Position numbers and translations under genes: made by a program. Below are positions 6,042 to 13,478 of a stretch of 15,417 bases of DNA, piece by piece. Source of the stretch: an uncultured Oscillospiraceae bacterium (GTDB lineage: Bacteria; Bacillota; Clostridia; Oscillospirales; Oscillospiraceae); the NCBI GenBank assembly GCA_904398675.1, contig CAJFPI010000080.1, positions 1 to 15,417 on the forward strand, read 5' to 3'. The notes below the pieces were generated by a model. That model searched no databases. It was not told the DNA's origin and worked only from the letters and a program-made list of their open reading frames with translations. Position 1 is the first letter of the stretch; each line of letters begins with the position of its first letter.

Positions 6042-7253
6042 TCAACGGCGGGACAGCGGGAGAAACAGCTGGCTGAGAAAGTGTCCATCACCGCTACGAA
6101 ACCGTGCCGTGCCGCCGTGGGACCTGGCAATCTGCTGCACCAATTTCAGTCCTGTTCCGTGGCTTGCCCCGCCGTCCGCCTCTTCTGCCGGATGAACGGC
6201 TCGGGAGTCGCTGCCAATCCGGCAGCTCTCCACCCACAGCACGCACCACTTCCCCTCCTGCCGCAGCCCCGCTTGGATGGCGCACCCCTCCGGGTTATGG
6301 CGGACGCAATTTTGGAAGAGGTTGTTGACAGCCCGCCGCAGCAAAAAGGCGTCCCCCTCCAGGGCCGGAGGGCAGTCCGGTATCACCATCTCCACAGAAT
6401 AGGCGTCTCCCAGCCCGCTGTTGAGCAGATCGGCCGCCCCCTGCCGCAAGATCGCCGCCGGAGAAACCAGGGATTTCCGCAGGGGCTGCATGTCGTAGTC
6501 CAGCCGCATGGTGAGGTTCAGATCGTTGACCAGATCCCGGATGGTCTGGCTCTGCCGCCGGATCACCGCCGCCTGCTCCCGCCGCAGCCGGGGCAGCGTT
6601 TCATCCTCCTCCAGCTGTCCGGCATAGCCCATCACCATGGACAGCGGGGTCCGGATGTCGTGGGAGACGCCGTTGATCCACGCGGACCGGGCGGTGTCCC
6701 GCCGCTGCTGCTCCGTCCGAAACCACCGCCGGAGGAAGAGGGCCGCCAGGGCCAGCACACATCCCAGGGAGAGCAGCAGCATCCCCGCGGTCCAGTAGGG
6801 CGCCAGGTGTATGGTCTCAGCGTCCATATAGACAGTGTACTTCCATGTGCTCTCCCGGGGGCAGCCAACCACCAGCAGGCCGTCGTCCCGGATCCTGGTC
6901 AGCACCGGGTAGTCGTCCAGGTACCATCGGGTAAAGGACGCCACGTCTGTGAGGGTGTAGTGGTCCGGCACGGTGGCGGGCTTATCCAGCTGCCACACCA
7001 CATCGCCGCTTTCCCCGTCGATCAAAATGGCCCACAGGCCCTCCTCCCGGAGATAACCGCTCTCCGTAAAGGGATAGCCCTCCTCCGCCGTTCCCAGCCC
7101 TTCCGAGACCCGGGTCATGGAGATATTCCAGGCGTTGTCCGCCTGGGAGACCCGAAGGATAAAGGCAATCAGCCCCACAAAAAAGAGGGCTAGGACCAGG
7201 CATACGGACAGCACGATGAGGAGGGCTGCCTTCCAGACACTGCGGAGTTTCAT
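6042..7253 (-). CDS. Membrane sensor histidine kinase
   Basis: This is a 403-aa sensor kinase that would phosphorylate the response regulator encoded just upstream. Two membrane segments (about 9-33 and 155-175) frame a roughly 120-residue extracellular sensor region, and no HAMP domain is evident. The phosphoacceptor is His198 in SHDIRTP, the N box is NLFQN ending at Asn315, and a G2-like GTGLKLV lies at 366-372. The G1 box, normally DxGxG, reads ESCRIG near 342-347 and lacks the usual aspartate and first glycine, although the reading frame is intact there. The ATG overlaps the regulator stop as ATGA. Context next to a LanFEG-type transporter suggests that it senses a peptide antibiotic or other envelope-active compound. 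It belongs to the element cargo. Confidence 0.92.
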   Translation of the reverse strand: MKLRSVWKAALLIVLSVCLVLALFFVGLIAFILRVSQADNAWNISMTRVSEGLGTAEEGYPFTESGYLREEGLWAILIDGESGDVVWQLDKPATVPDHYTLTDVASFTRWYLDDYPVLTRIRDDGLLVVGCPRESTWKYTVYMDAETIHLAPYWTAGMLLLSLGCVLALAALFLRRWFRTEQQRRDTARSAWINGVSHDIRTPLSMVMGYAGQLEEDETLPRLRREQAAVIRRQSQTIRDLVNDLNLTMRLDYDMQPLRKSLVSPAAILRQGAADLLNSGLGDAYSVEMVIPDCPPALEGDAFLLRRAVNNLFQNCVRHNPEGCAIQAGLRQEGKWCVLWVESCRIGSDSRAVHPAEEADGGASHGTGLKLVQQIARSHGGTARFRSGDGHFLSQLFLPLSRR

Positions 7254-7945
7254 CCCGCCCCCTCCTTTGCCAGCCGGTACCCCAGCCCACGGACAGTGAG
7301 AAGATACCTGGGGTGGGACGGGTCCTCCTCGATCTTCTCCCGCAGGCGGCGGATATGGACCATCAGCGTGTTCTCATAGCCCACCATCGGCCCCTCCCAC
7401 AGCGCGGCGCACAGGGCGTCCACTGTGACGATATTGCCCCGGTTAGCACAGAGCTTTTTCAGCAGGGCGTACTCCTTGGCGGTGAGGGAGACCTCGCTGC
7501 CATCCGCCCGGCGGACCGTCCCGCTGCCCCAGCGGATCTCCGACGCGCCCAGGCGGACCACCTCCTCTTCCTCCCTGCTGCCGTATACCCGCCGCAGCAC
7601 CGCCTTCAATCGCAGCAGCAGCTCCTGGGGCAGAAAGGGCTTTGTAATATAGTCGTCCGCCCCCAGGCCGAGGCCACGGAGCCGGTTTTTATCCTCGTCT
7701 CTGGCGGAGAGAAAGAGCACCGGGAGATCCCGCTCCTCCCGCAGCCTGCTCAAAAGGGAAAAGCCGTCCCCGTCCGGCAGCATCACATCCAGCAGCACCG
7801 CGTCGGGCGCCGCAGCGCGGCAGGCCGAGACGGCTGACCGGCAGTCCGCCGCCTCCGTCACCTGGTAACCAGCCTGCTCCAGGATGCCGCGGACCAGGCT
7901 GCGAAGGGACGGCTCGTCGTCCACGATCAAAATGGTATAGGCCAT
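7250..7945 (-). CDS. OmpR/PhoB-family response regulator
   Basis: This is a 231-aa two-component response regulator. The receiver domain (about 3-115) shows acidic Asp9-Asp10, phosphoacceptor Asp53 (LLDVMLPDGDG), Ser80 and Lys102 (TKPF). A winged-helix DNA-binding domain follows (about 128-228) with the family pattern LTAKEYALLKKL, VHIRRLREKIE and RGLGYRL. The ATG at 7945 is preferred because AAAGGAGGG precedes it at good spacing and the receiver fold begins there; an earlier in-frame ATG at 7996 adds residues unlike the family. The gene is divergent from the transporter operon and overlaps the kinase gene by 4 bp. GTAAGG direct repeats at 8013-8072 with about 11-bp helical phasing are its likely binding sites. 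Confidence 0.95.
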   Translation of the reverse strand: MAYTILIVDDEPSLRSLVRGILEQAGYQVTEAADCRSAVSACRAAAPDAVLLDVMLPDGDGFSLLSRLREERDLPVLFLSARDEDKNRLRGLGLGADDYITKPFLPQELLLRLKAVLRRVYGSREEEEVVRLGASEIRWGSGTVRRADGSEVSLTAKEYALLKKLCANRGNIVTVDALCAALWEGPMVGYENTLMVHIRRLREKIEEDPSHPRYLLTVRGLGYRLAKEGAG

Positions 7946-8012
7946 CTGTCCCCCTCCTTTCCCCGCCATTATAACCCTTCCCGCCGCCGATTGCACCCTG
8001 TTCCTCCAAAAA

Positions 8013-8072
8013 GTAAGGTAAATGTAAGGCTGCCTTCATCGGCGTGTAAGGAAGGCCCCCTATGCTGTAAGG
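8013..8072 (+). promoter_or_regulatory. Four GTAAGG direct repeats, candidate response-regulator binding sites
   Basis: GTAAGG occurs at 8013-8018, 8024-8029, 8046-8051 and 8067-8072. The start-to-start distances are 11, 22 and 21 bp, so all copies lie on nearly the same face of the helix. OmpR-family regulators typically bind such direct repeats as head-to-tail dimers. The region is the divergent promoter between the regulator gene and the transporter operon, so both may be controlled from it. Binding is inferred. Confidence 0.65.
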
Positions 8073-8090
8073 CACAAGGAGGTACTGCCT

Positions 8091-9005
8091 ATGAACATCA
8101 TTGAAACCCACGGACTCTGCAAGCGCTACGGCGGCGCCCTGCGGGTCAACCACCTGGACCTGACGGTTCCCGAGGGAACCATTTACGGCTTTCTCGGCCC
8201 CAACGGCGCCGGGAAGTCCACCACGCTGAAAATGATCCTGGGCCTTGTCCGCCCCACGGCGGGGAGCGTCACCGTCTTTGGGAAGGCCATGGACCAGCGC
8301 AGCCGGCTGGAGATCCTCCGGCAGGTGGGGAGCCTCATTGAGAGCCCCAGCTACTACGGCCACCTCACCGGGGAGGAAAATCTCCGGATCGTCCAGACGC
8401 TGCGCTGCGTGCCGGAGCAGGAGATCCGCCAGGTGCTGCAGATCGTCCGGTTGGACGGCCAGCGTGGCAAGAAGGTCGCCCACTACTCCCTGGGTATGAA
8501 ACAGCGGCTGGGTCTCGCTGCGGCGCTGCTGGGCTTTCCCAAGCTCCTCATTCTGGACGAGCCCACCAATGGCCTGGACCCTGCCGGCATCCAAGAGGTG
8601 CGGGAGCTGATCCGGGAACTGCCGGAGCGGTTTGGCATGACGGTGGTGGTCTCCAGCCACCTGCTCAGCGAAATCGATCAGATGGCTGACAGGGTGGGGA
8701 TCATTCGGGAGGGGGAGCTGGTCTTTCAGGATTCCCTGGCCGCCCTCCACGCCCACAGCAGCCACCGTCTGGCCCTGCGCACTACCAACAACGCCGTGGC
8801 CGTCCAGCTGCTGGAAAAGGATGGCATCTCCTGCAGCGGCGAGGAGGATGGCTACCTTCTCCTTCCCCTCCTGCCGGATAACGCGGCCGCCCGGCTCAGC
8901 CGCACCCTTGTGGAGGGGCGGGTGGGACTGCTCCGGATGGAGGAGCGGCAGAAGAGTCTGGAGGACATCTTTCTGGACATGACGGGAAAGGCGGCGAGCC
9001 TATGA
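8091..9005 (+). CDS. ABC transporter ATPase, LanF/BcrA type
   Basis: This is the 304-aa ATP-binding subunit of a peptide-antibiotic protection transporter. Walker A GPNGAGKS is at 36-43, the signature YSLGMKQ at 132-138, Walker B LLILDE at 152-157 and the switch histidine at His190. The usual Q-loop glutamine is replaced by Glu84 (SLIESPSYYGHLT). This E-loop is a known trait of LanF subunits of lantibiotic immunity transporters. The C-terminal extension of about 80 residues after the ATPase core fits the BcrA/LanF class. AAGGAGG stands 8 nt before the ATG. The stop overlaps the start of the next gene as ATGA. No lantibiotic biosynthesis gene is in the window, so it probably gives protection against toxins made by others. 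The exact substrate is unknown. Confidence 0.92.
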   Translation: MNIIETHGLCKRYGGALRVNHLDLTVPEGTIYGFLGPNGAGKSTTLKMILGLVRPTAGSVTVFGKAMDQRSRLEILRQVGSLIESPSYYGHLTGEENLRIVQTLRCVPEQEIRQVLQIVRLDGQRGKKVAHYSLGMKQRLGLAAALLGFPKLLILDEPTNGLDPAGIQEVRELIRELPERFGMTVVVSSHLLSEIDQMADRVGIIREGELVFQDSLAALHAHSSHRLALRTTNNAVAVQLLEKDGISCSGEEDGYLLLPLLPDNAAARLSRTLVEGRVGLLRMEERQKSLEDIFLDMTGKAASL

Positions 9006-9751
9006 CCGCCCTGCGGATCGAGTTTTTCAAGTGCAGGCGGCGGAAGATCTGGCTGCCGCTGCTGATTATGCTGGCCGCCCAGCTGGCTTATGGGATGTAC
9101 GTCTTTCGGGATCTGGACGCCAAGGAGCTGCAGGAGGGCTGGGCGCTGATCTGCTACAACTTCCCCATGCTCAACGCCATGATGACGCCGGTGATCGCGG
9201 CGGTGGCGGCCTCCCGCATGGCGGATATCGAGCACAAGGGTCAGACCCTCAAGCTGCTGGAGACGGTGCAGCGCACCGGGCAGATCTATGACGCCAAGTT
9301 TTTCAGCGGCGCCATCTATCTGACGCTTTCTGTTTTGATCCAGGTCGCTGCCATGGTGATTTTCGGCATCGTGCAGGGCTTTGCCGGAGCGCCGCCGGTG
9401 GGAAGGCTGCTGGAGTATGCCGTCTCCACCTGGCTCACCACGCTGACCATATTTTTGCTGCAGCTGGTGCTCTCCCTCTTGATCCAAAACCAGATGATCG
9501 GCATGATCCTCGGGCTGATCGGCTCCTTTGTGGGCCTCTTCTCCCTGCTCCTCCCCCCGTCCTTCCAGAAGTTCCTGATCTGGGCCTTCTACGGGGTGCT
9601 CTACAACACCGGAATGGATTGGGACCGGGAGACACGGATCTCAGATTACTACTTCATTGACTTCGACTTGGGCGGTCTGCTCCTGCTGGTGGGCTACTTC
9701 CTCCTGGTCTACTGGATCGGCCGCGCCCTGTTTGTGAAAAAGGAGGTGTAG
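9002..9751 (+). CDS. ABC transporter permease, LanE-like
   Basis: This is a 249-aa integral membrane subunit with about six hydrophobic segments and no enzymatic motifs. It has the layout of lantibiotic-immunity permeases of the LanE/MutE type: a short cytoplasmic start (RIEFFKCRRRKIW), a first membrane helix, and then an extracytoplasmic stretch before the helix around MLNAMMTPVIAAVAASRMADIE. The segment MADIEHKGQTLKLLETVQ resembles the coupling region that contacts the ATPase in this family. It overlaps the ATPase gene by 4 bp and is followed after 3 bp by the second permease gene, so the three are one operon. The E-type assignment over G-type rests on gene order and general pattern and is less certain than the permease call. 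Confidence 0.85.
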   Translation: MTALRIEFFKCRRRKIWLPLLIMLAAQLAYGMYVFRDLDAKELQEGWALICYNFPMLNAMMTPVIAAVAASRMADIEHKGQTLKLLETVQRTGQIYDAKFFSGAIYLTLSVLIQVAAMVIFGIVQGFAGAPPVGRLLEYAVSTWLTTLTIFLLQLVLSLLIQNQMIGMILGLIGSFVGLFSLLLPPSFQKFLIWAFYGVLYNTGMDWDRETRISDYYFIDFDLGGLLLLVGYFLLVYWIGRALFVKKEV

Positions 9752-9754
9752 GGG

Positions 9755-10489
9755 ATGCTGATTCGTTCTATCCGGGCGGAGCAGATGAAACTGCGCCGCT
9801 CCTTTATCTGGCTGGCGCTGCTGATCCTGCCGGTGGTCTCAGCGGGACTGGGAACGGCAAATTACCTGGGAAATCTGGGGATCCTCCAGGACCAGTGGTA
9901 CTCCCTCTGGACCCAGCACGCACTGTTCTACTGCTGCCTGTTCGGTCCGGCGCTGACAGGGGTATACTGCGCTTATGTCTGCCGCCTGGAGCACCTGAAC
10001 CGCAACTGGAACACGGTGATGACGCTGCCTGTGCCGGTCAGGGTTACCCTCACGGCAAAGCTGGCAGTGGTCTCCCTGCTCACGGCCCTGACACAGCTCT
10101 TTATCGCCCTGCTCTTTCTCCTCAGCGGCAAGCTGGCGGGGCTCACCGCCCCTGTTCCCCCGGAGCTGGTTTTGTGGGTGGTGCGCGGCTGGCTGGCGCT
10201 GACGGTGCAGGCCGCCCTGCTGCTGTGCGTCGCCCTTCTGATCCGCTCCTTCGCCGTGCCGGTGGCGGCGGGGATCCTGGGCGGGTTCTGCGGCATTGCG
10301 GCCACGGCCAAGGGATTCGGGGTCTACTTCCCTTTCTCCCTTCTGGAGCTTGGCATGTGCTCCCACCACCCCTCGGAGCCTATGGAGTGCAGCACAGCCG
10401 CCTTCCTCATCAGCGCCTTCTTCTATCTCTTCCTGGGAATGGCGGTCAGCATCCTCTGGACAACCAGGCGGGACGTCAGAACAGATTGA
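9755..10489 (+). CDS. ABC transporter permease, LanG-like
   Basis: This is a 244-aa membrane protein with about six predicted membrane segments, and the second permease of the transporter operon. It begins with the short cytoplasmic segment IRAEQMKLRRSFIW, which is common to this family. CRLEHLNRNWNTVMTLPV resembles the coupling stretch in the sister subunit, and the protein ends in a basic tail (WTTRRDVRTD). AGGAGG at 9741-9746, inside the end of the previous gene, stands 8 nt before the ATG. A LanF-LanE-LanG set with a divergent two-component system is a usual arrangement for peptide-antibiotic resistance loci. Expected function is removal of a lantibiotic or similar peptide from the membrane. 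The G label is by position and similarity of pattern. Confidence 0.84.
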   Translation: MLIRSIRAEQMKLRRSFIWLALLILPVVSAGLGTANYLGNLGILQDQWYSLWTQHALFYCCLFGPALTGVYCAYVCRLEHLNRNWNTVMTLPVPVRVTLTAKLAVVSLLTALTQLFIALLFLLSGKLAGLTAPVPPELVLWVVRGWLALTVQAALLLCVALLIRSFAVPVAAGILGGFCGIAATAKGFGVYFPFSLLELGMCSHHPSEPMECSTAAFLISAFFYLFLGMAVSILWTTRRDVRTD

Positions 10490-10501
10490 TCCATATAAAT
10501 A

Positions 10502-10536
10502 AGGATGGAGCCATTGCAGCGCAAGGGCTCCATCCT
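10502..10536. terminator. Hairpin between convergent transporter and flavodiiron genes
   Basis: AGGATGGAGCC (10502-10512) and GGCTCCATCCT (10526-10536) form a perfect 11-bp stem with a 13-nt loop. It sits between the transporter operon stop (10489) and the flavodiiron gene stop (10549), which converge. On the minus strand the stem is followed by TTATTTATATGG, a fair U-rich tail, so it works best for the flavodiiron gene; on the plus strand the tail is weaker. Confidence 0.7.
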
Positions 10537-10548
10537 CATATCAGGAAA

Positions 10549-13329
10549 TCAGGCAAAAACCTCGGCGAAGGTCCGTTTCTCCTCAATGGCCTGGATCATA
10601 TCCGCCATCTTGGAAAGGTCCCCGGCCAAGATCACGCCGCACAGGCGGCCCTCGGTGAAGTAGTAGCGCTCCAGCGTACTGATCCCGTCGTCCCGCACCT
10701 CCACTGTCTTGTAGCTGCGCCCGGGCACCTTGCCGGGATCACCCAGGGAGAACAGCTCCGTGCCCATGCCGTGGAAGGAGAGAATGGGCGTGATGGGGGT
10801 GTACCGGGCCAGCTCGCCGGTGGCGCAGGCGCCAGCCACCTTTCCCTGCTCCTGGGCCTCCGGCCAGAGGGCAAAGTTGACGCCCTGGTACTGGGCGCAG
10901 TCACCGCAGGCGTAGACGCCGGGCAGATTGGTCTCCATCCGGTCGCTGACCACGATGGCGCGGTCCACCTCCACGCCGGCGGCCTTGGCAATGGCCGTGT
11001 TTGCCCGGACGCCGCAGGAGACCACCACAAGATCCGCGTCGATCCCCTCGCCGCCGGCCAGGCGGACCCCGGAGACCTTCTCATCTCCCTCGATGGCCTG
11101 GATGGTGACGCCGGTCTCCACCCGGACGCCCGCCTTGGCGCACTGTTTCAGCAGCAGCGCCGCCGCCGCGTCGTCCAGCTGGCGGCCCATCAGCTGGGGC
11201 GCCAGCTCCAGGACCGTCACCTCGCAGCCAGCCTTCCGCAGCTCCCAGGCGGCCTCCAGCCCCAGCACGCCGCCGCCGATCACCACAGCCCGGCGCAGCG
11301 CGCTGCCCATGGCCTGCACCTTTTCCACGTCCGCCACGCGGCGGATCGCCACCACACCGGCCTTGTCATGGCCGGGGATGGGCGGGATAAAGCACTCGCT
11401 GCCCAAAGCGAAGATCAGCTTGGTATAGGATACGGTCTCGCCGCCGTCCAGGGATACTGTTTTGACGGTGGTGTCCACAGAGAGCACCTGCCGCCCCAGC
11501 ATCTGCCGGATGTTCCGGGCCTGATACCACCCCTCCGGATGGAGGGCCATCTGCTCCTCTGTCAGCCCGGAGAGCATAGCCTTGGTGAGCATAGGCCGCT
11601 GATAGGCGGGCCCCTCGTTGGAGATCAGCAGGATCTCACCGGTCTTGTCCCGCTCCCGAATGGCCTCCGCCGCATTTACGCCGGCGCAGCCGTTGCCCAG
11701 GATCACATAGGTGTTCCGGGTGTCGTTGCGGAAGGTGACCTCCTCCACCTCCACGGGAACAAACTTGTCCCGCCCCACGCCGCACACCGGGCAGGTGTCC
11801 AGGGAGGCGTCAAAGATCTCGCCGCAGACCAGACACTTGACCAGTTGCCGCGTCCCTCTGCGGGCAGGTTTCTCCTTCTCCACCGGGACGAAGTAGTCCG
11901 GCCCCACGCCGCACACCGGGCAGCGCTCCCTGGAGCTGTCAAACACCGCGCCGCAGATCTTGCAGCGGACCTGTTCGCCGTCTGCCGCCTTGGCCGGTGC
12001 CTCCCCGTCCAGGGGGGCAAACTGGTCCGGACCCACGCCGCACACCGGGCAGGTCTCCGTCCCCTCGTCAAATACCGCGCCGCAGACCTTGCACTTCACC
12101 TTGCGTTTCGGCGCGCGCTGGATAGGCGTGAGATTCTCCAGCAGCTGCCGGCCAAAGCTCATGCCGAACTCCTTTGCCTTGGTCAGATCGGTCTCGCCGG
12201 GCTTGAAACGGACCCGGAACCCCTCCACCGTCCGCAGCCGCAGCTGCTGCAGCCGCTCCATGATGTGGGGAACGCCCTCGCCGCTCCAGCCGTAGCTGCC
12301 GAAGGCGCTGGCCAGCTTTCCGCCGTGGGTGGTGGCGAACATACCAGTGGTGAGGTCCCAGATGGGTTTCAGCGCCTCGCCCACGATGGTGGGCGTACCC
12401 AGGAGGAAACCGTCTGCAAACTGCAGCTCCTCGGCCACCTTGCCGGCGTCCGCCGTGACCATGTCGTAGAGACGCACATCGATCTCTCCGCTCTCCCGGA
12501 TCCCCTGGGCGATGGTCTCCGCCAGCTTTGCCGTGTAGCCGTAGGCGCTGACATAGGGGATGATCACCGTGGGGTTGGGATTGGGGTTGACCACGGTGGA
12601 CCACTCCTCGTAGGTGTCCAGCATCCAGGGGATGTCGCAGTCCAGCACCGGCCCGTGGCCGGGGCAGATCATGGTGAGCTCCAGCGCGCGCACCCGCTTG
12701 AGGGCGTCCAGCATAAAGGGCTTGTACGGCCCGATGATGCAGTCGTAGTAGTATTTTGTGGCCCGGAGATACCCCTCCCGGTCGCTGACCTTGCTGGCTA
12801 GGATCTCGTCCATGGCATAGTGGGAGCCGAAGGAGTCGCAGGTGACCAGGGTCTTGTCCTCCCGGATATAGGTGTACATGGTATCCGGCCAGTGGAGGTT
12901 GGGGACGACGATAAACTCCAGGGTCTTGTCATCCAGCTGCAGCGTCTGCCCGTCGGAGACAGGGATGGAGTAGAAGTCCCGGTTGACGATCTCCTTCAAA
13001 AAGCTGATGGCGCAGCCGGTGGCCACGATCTTCAGCCGGGGGTTGCGTGCCAGCAGCCCCTCGATGCTGCCGCTGTGGTCCGGCTCGGTGTGGCTTACCA
13101 CCAGGTAGTCTACCTCTTCGATGGGGGCGATCTCCTCCACCTTCTCGATCCAGCTGTCAAAGCACTTGGCCTTTGCCGTCTCAAAGAGCACTGTGTGGTT
13201 TTCTGTTTTCATCACATAGGAGTTGTAGGTGGTGCCGAACTCCGTGTACATGATGATGTCAAACACCCGGAGGTCGTGATCCAGCGCACCGGTGAAATAG
13301 AAGTTTTTCTTCAGTTCAAATTTAGCCAT
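10549..13329 (-). CDS. Flavodiiron protein fused to three rubredoxin domains and NADH:rubredoxin oxidoreductase
   Basis: This is a 926-aa all-in-one oxygen and/or nitric oxide reductase. The diiron metallo-beta-lactamase-like domain (1-250) keeps His80, Glu82, Asp84, His85, His146, Asp165 and His225. A flavodoxin-like FMN domain (about 254-400) follows. Then come three short-spaced rubredoxin-like units, each CxxC-x10-CPVCGVG: Cys413/416/427/430, Cys456/459/470/473 and Cys499/502/513/516. The C-terminal part (about 540-926) is an FAD/NADH pyridine-nucleotide oxidoreductase starting at YVILGNGCAG. Electrons should pass from NADH to FAD, the rubredoxin irons, FMN and the diiron site, giving O2 to water without partner proteins. 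The architecture matches the class of clostridial flavodiiron proteins carrying rubredoxin and reductase domains, but three rubredoxins seems unusual. ATG 13329 has AAAGGA 9 nt upstream, while ATG 13338 abuts it. It is the rightmost cargo gene, starting 139 bp from the right repeat. Confidence 0.95.
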   Translation of the reverse strand: MAKFELKKNFYFTGALDHDLRVFDIIMYTEFGTTYNSYVMKTENHTVLFETAKAKCFDSWIEKVEEIAPIEEVDYLVVSHTEPDHSGSIEGLLARNPRLKIVATGCAISFLKEIVNRDFYSIPVSDGQTLQLDDKTLEFIVVPNLHWPDTMYTYIREDKTLVTCDSFGSHYAMDEILASKVSDREGYLRATKYYYDCIIGPYKPFMLDALKRVRALELTMICPGHGPVLDCDIPWMLDTYEEWSTVVNPNPNPTVIIPYVSAYGYTAKLAETIAQGIRESGEIDVRLYDMVTADAGKVAEELQFADGFLLGTPTIVGEALKPIWDLTTGMFATTHGGKLASAFGSYGWSGEGVPHIMERLQQLRLRTVEGFRVRFKPGETDLTKAKEFGMSFGRQLLENLTPIQRAPKRKVKCKVCGAVFDEGTETCPVCGVGPDQFAPLDGEAPAKAADGEQVRCKICGAVFDSSRERCPVCGVGPDYFVPVEKEKPARRGTRQLVKCLVCGEIFDASLDTCPVCGVGRDKFVPVEVEEVTFRNDTRNTYVILGNGCAGVNAAEAIRERDKTGEILLISNEGPAYQRPMLTKAMLSGLTEEQMALHPEGWYQARNIRQMLGRQVLSVDTTVKTVSLDGGETVSYTKLIFALGSECFIPPIPGHDKAGVVAIRRVADVEKVQAMGSALRRAVVIGGGVLGLEAAWELRKAGCEVTVLELAPQLMGRQLDDAAAALLLKQCAKAGVRVETGVTIQAIEGDEKVSGVRLAGGEGIDADLVVVSCGVRANTAIAKAAGVEVDRAIVVSDRMETNLPGVYACGDCAQYQGVNFALWPEAQEQGKVAGACATGELARYTPITPILSFHGMGTELFSLGDPGKVPGRSYKTVEVRDDGISTLERYYFTEGRLCGVILAGDLSKMADMIQAIEEKRTFAEVFA

Positions 13330-13338
13330 CGCAGTCAT

Positions 13339-13468
13339 CCTTTCCCGTGATTTTTATGATAAAGCGGTACTTCAACATCCAAGCTTTATTTTACAATAAT
13401 TTGAGAAAACTTCCAGTCTTTTTTTCAAATGTATGTAAAATTTCAAAGGAGTCATCCGTACCGAGGTA
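13339..13468 (-). promoter_or_regulatory. Leader and promoter region of the flavodiiron gene at the right end of the element
   Basis: This is a 130-bp AT-rich stretch, in contrast to the GC-rich genes on both sides. On the minus strand TAAAAT (13388-13393) is a plausible -10 box, with only a weak CTGGAA hexamer (13411-13416) 17 bp upstream. ATAAAGC and GCTTTAT (13359-13365 and 13383-13389) form a 7-bp dyad next to it, a possible operator. The outer end holds GTACCGAGG (13458-13466), a near copy of the core repeat. No gene is seen here. Confidence 0.4.
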
Positions 13469-13478
13469 GGTACAGAGG
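13469..13478 (+). repeat. attR core: direct repeat GGTACAGAGG
   Basis: This is the right copy of the 10-bp direct repeat. To the left is element DNA (CCGTACCGAGGTA) and to the right coat-gene sequence (AACTGGGCCATT). Replacing the left-copy downstream flank with this one gives ACC GAT ATC GGT ACA GAG GAA CTG, which keeps the CotJC frame. An imperfect second copy, GTACCGAGG at 13458-13466, lies 12 bp before GTACAGAGG, a possible accessory half-site for the recombinase. Confidence 0.93.

Larger units (their letters stand above)
4350..13468. mobile_element. 9,119-bp skin-like intervening element inside cotJC
   Basis: The element spans the left core repeat up to the base before the right core repeat. 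It is recognised by three things: the two cotJC halves on either side, in the same orientation and complementary; the 10-bp direct repeat at both joints; and a serine recombinase gene whose stop lies 20 bp from the left core. Cargo is a two-component system, a LanFEG-type transporter and a flavodiiron fusion enzyme. No phage structural, replication or conjugation genes are present, so it is not a recognisable prophage or conjugative element. Precise recombination between the repeats would release a 9,119-bp circle and restore cotJC in frame. The insertion is seen in the sequence, while regulated excision is inferred from known skin elements. Confidence 0.92.

Noticed and set aside
7689..8765. 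A 358-codon minus-strand open frame across the regulator and ATPase start region
   Set aside because: It crosses the divergent promoter region and is antisense to the well-supported ATPase gene. The protein has no family features.
9895..12801. A 968-codon plus-strand open frame
   Set aside because: It is a shadow of the second permease gene and the flavodiiron gene. It has no ribosome binding site, no recognisable domain, and a His/Pro/Gly-rich composition typical of antisense frames in GC-rich DNA.
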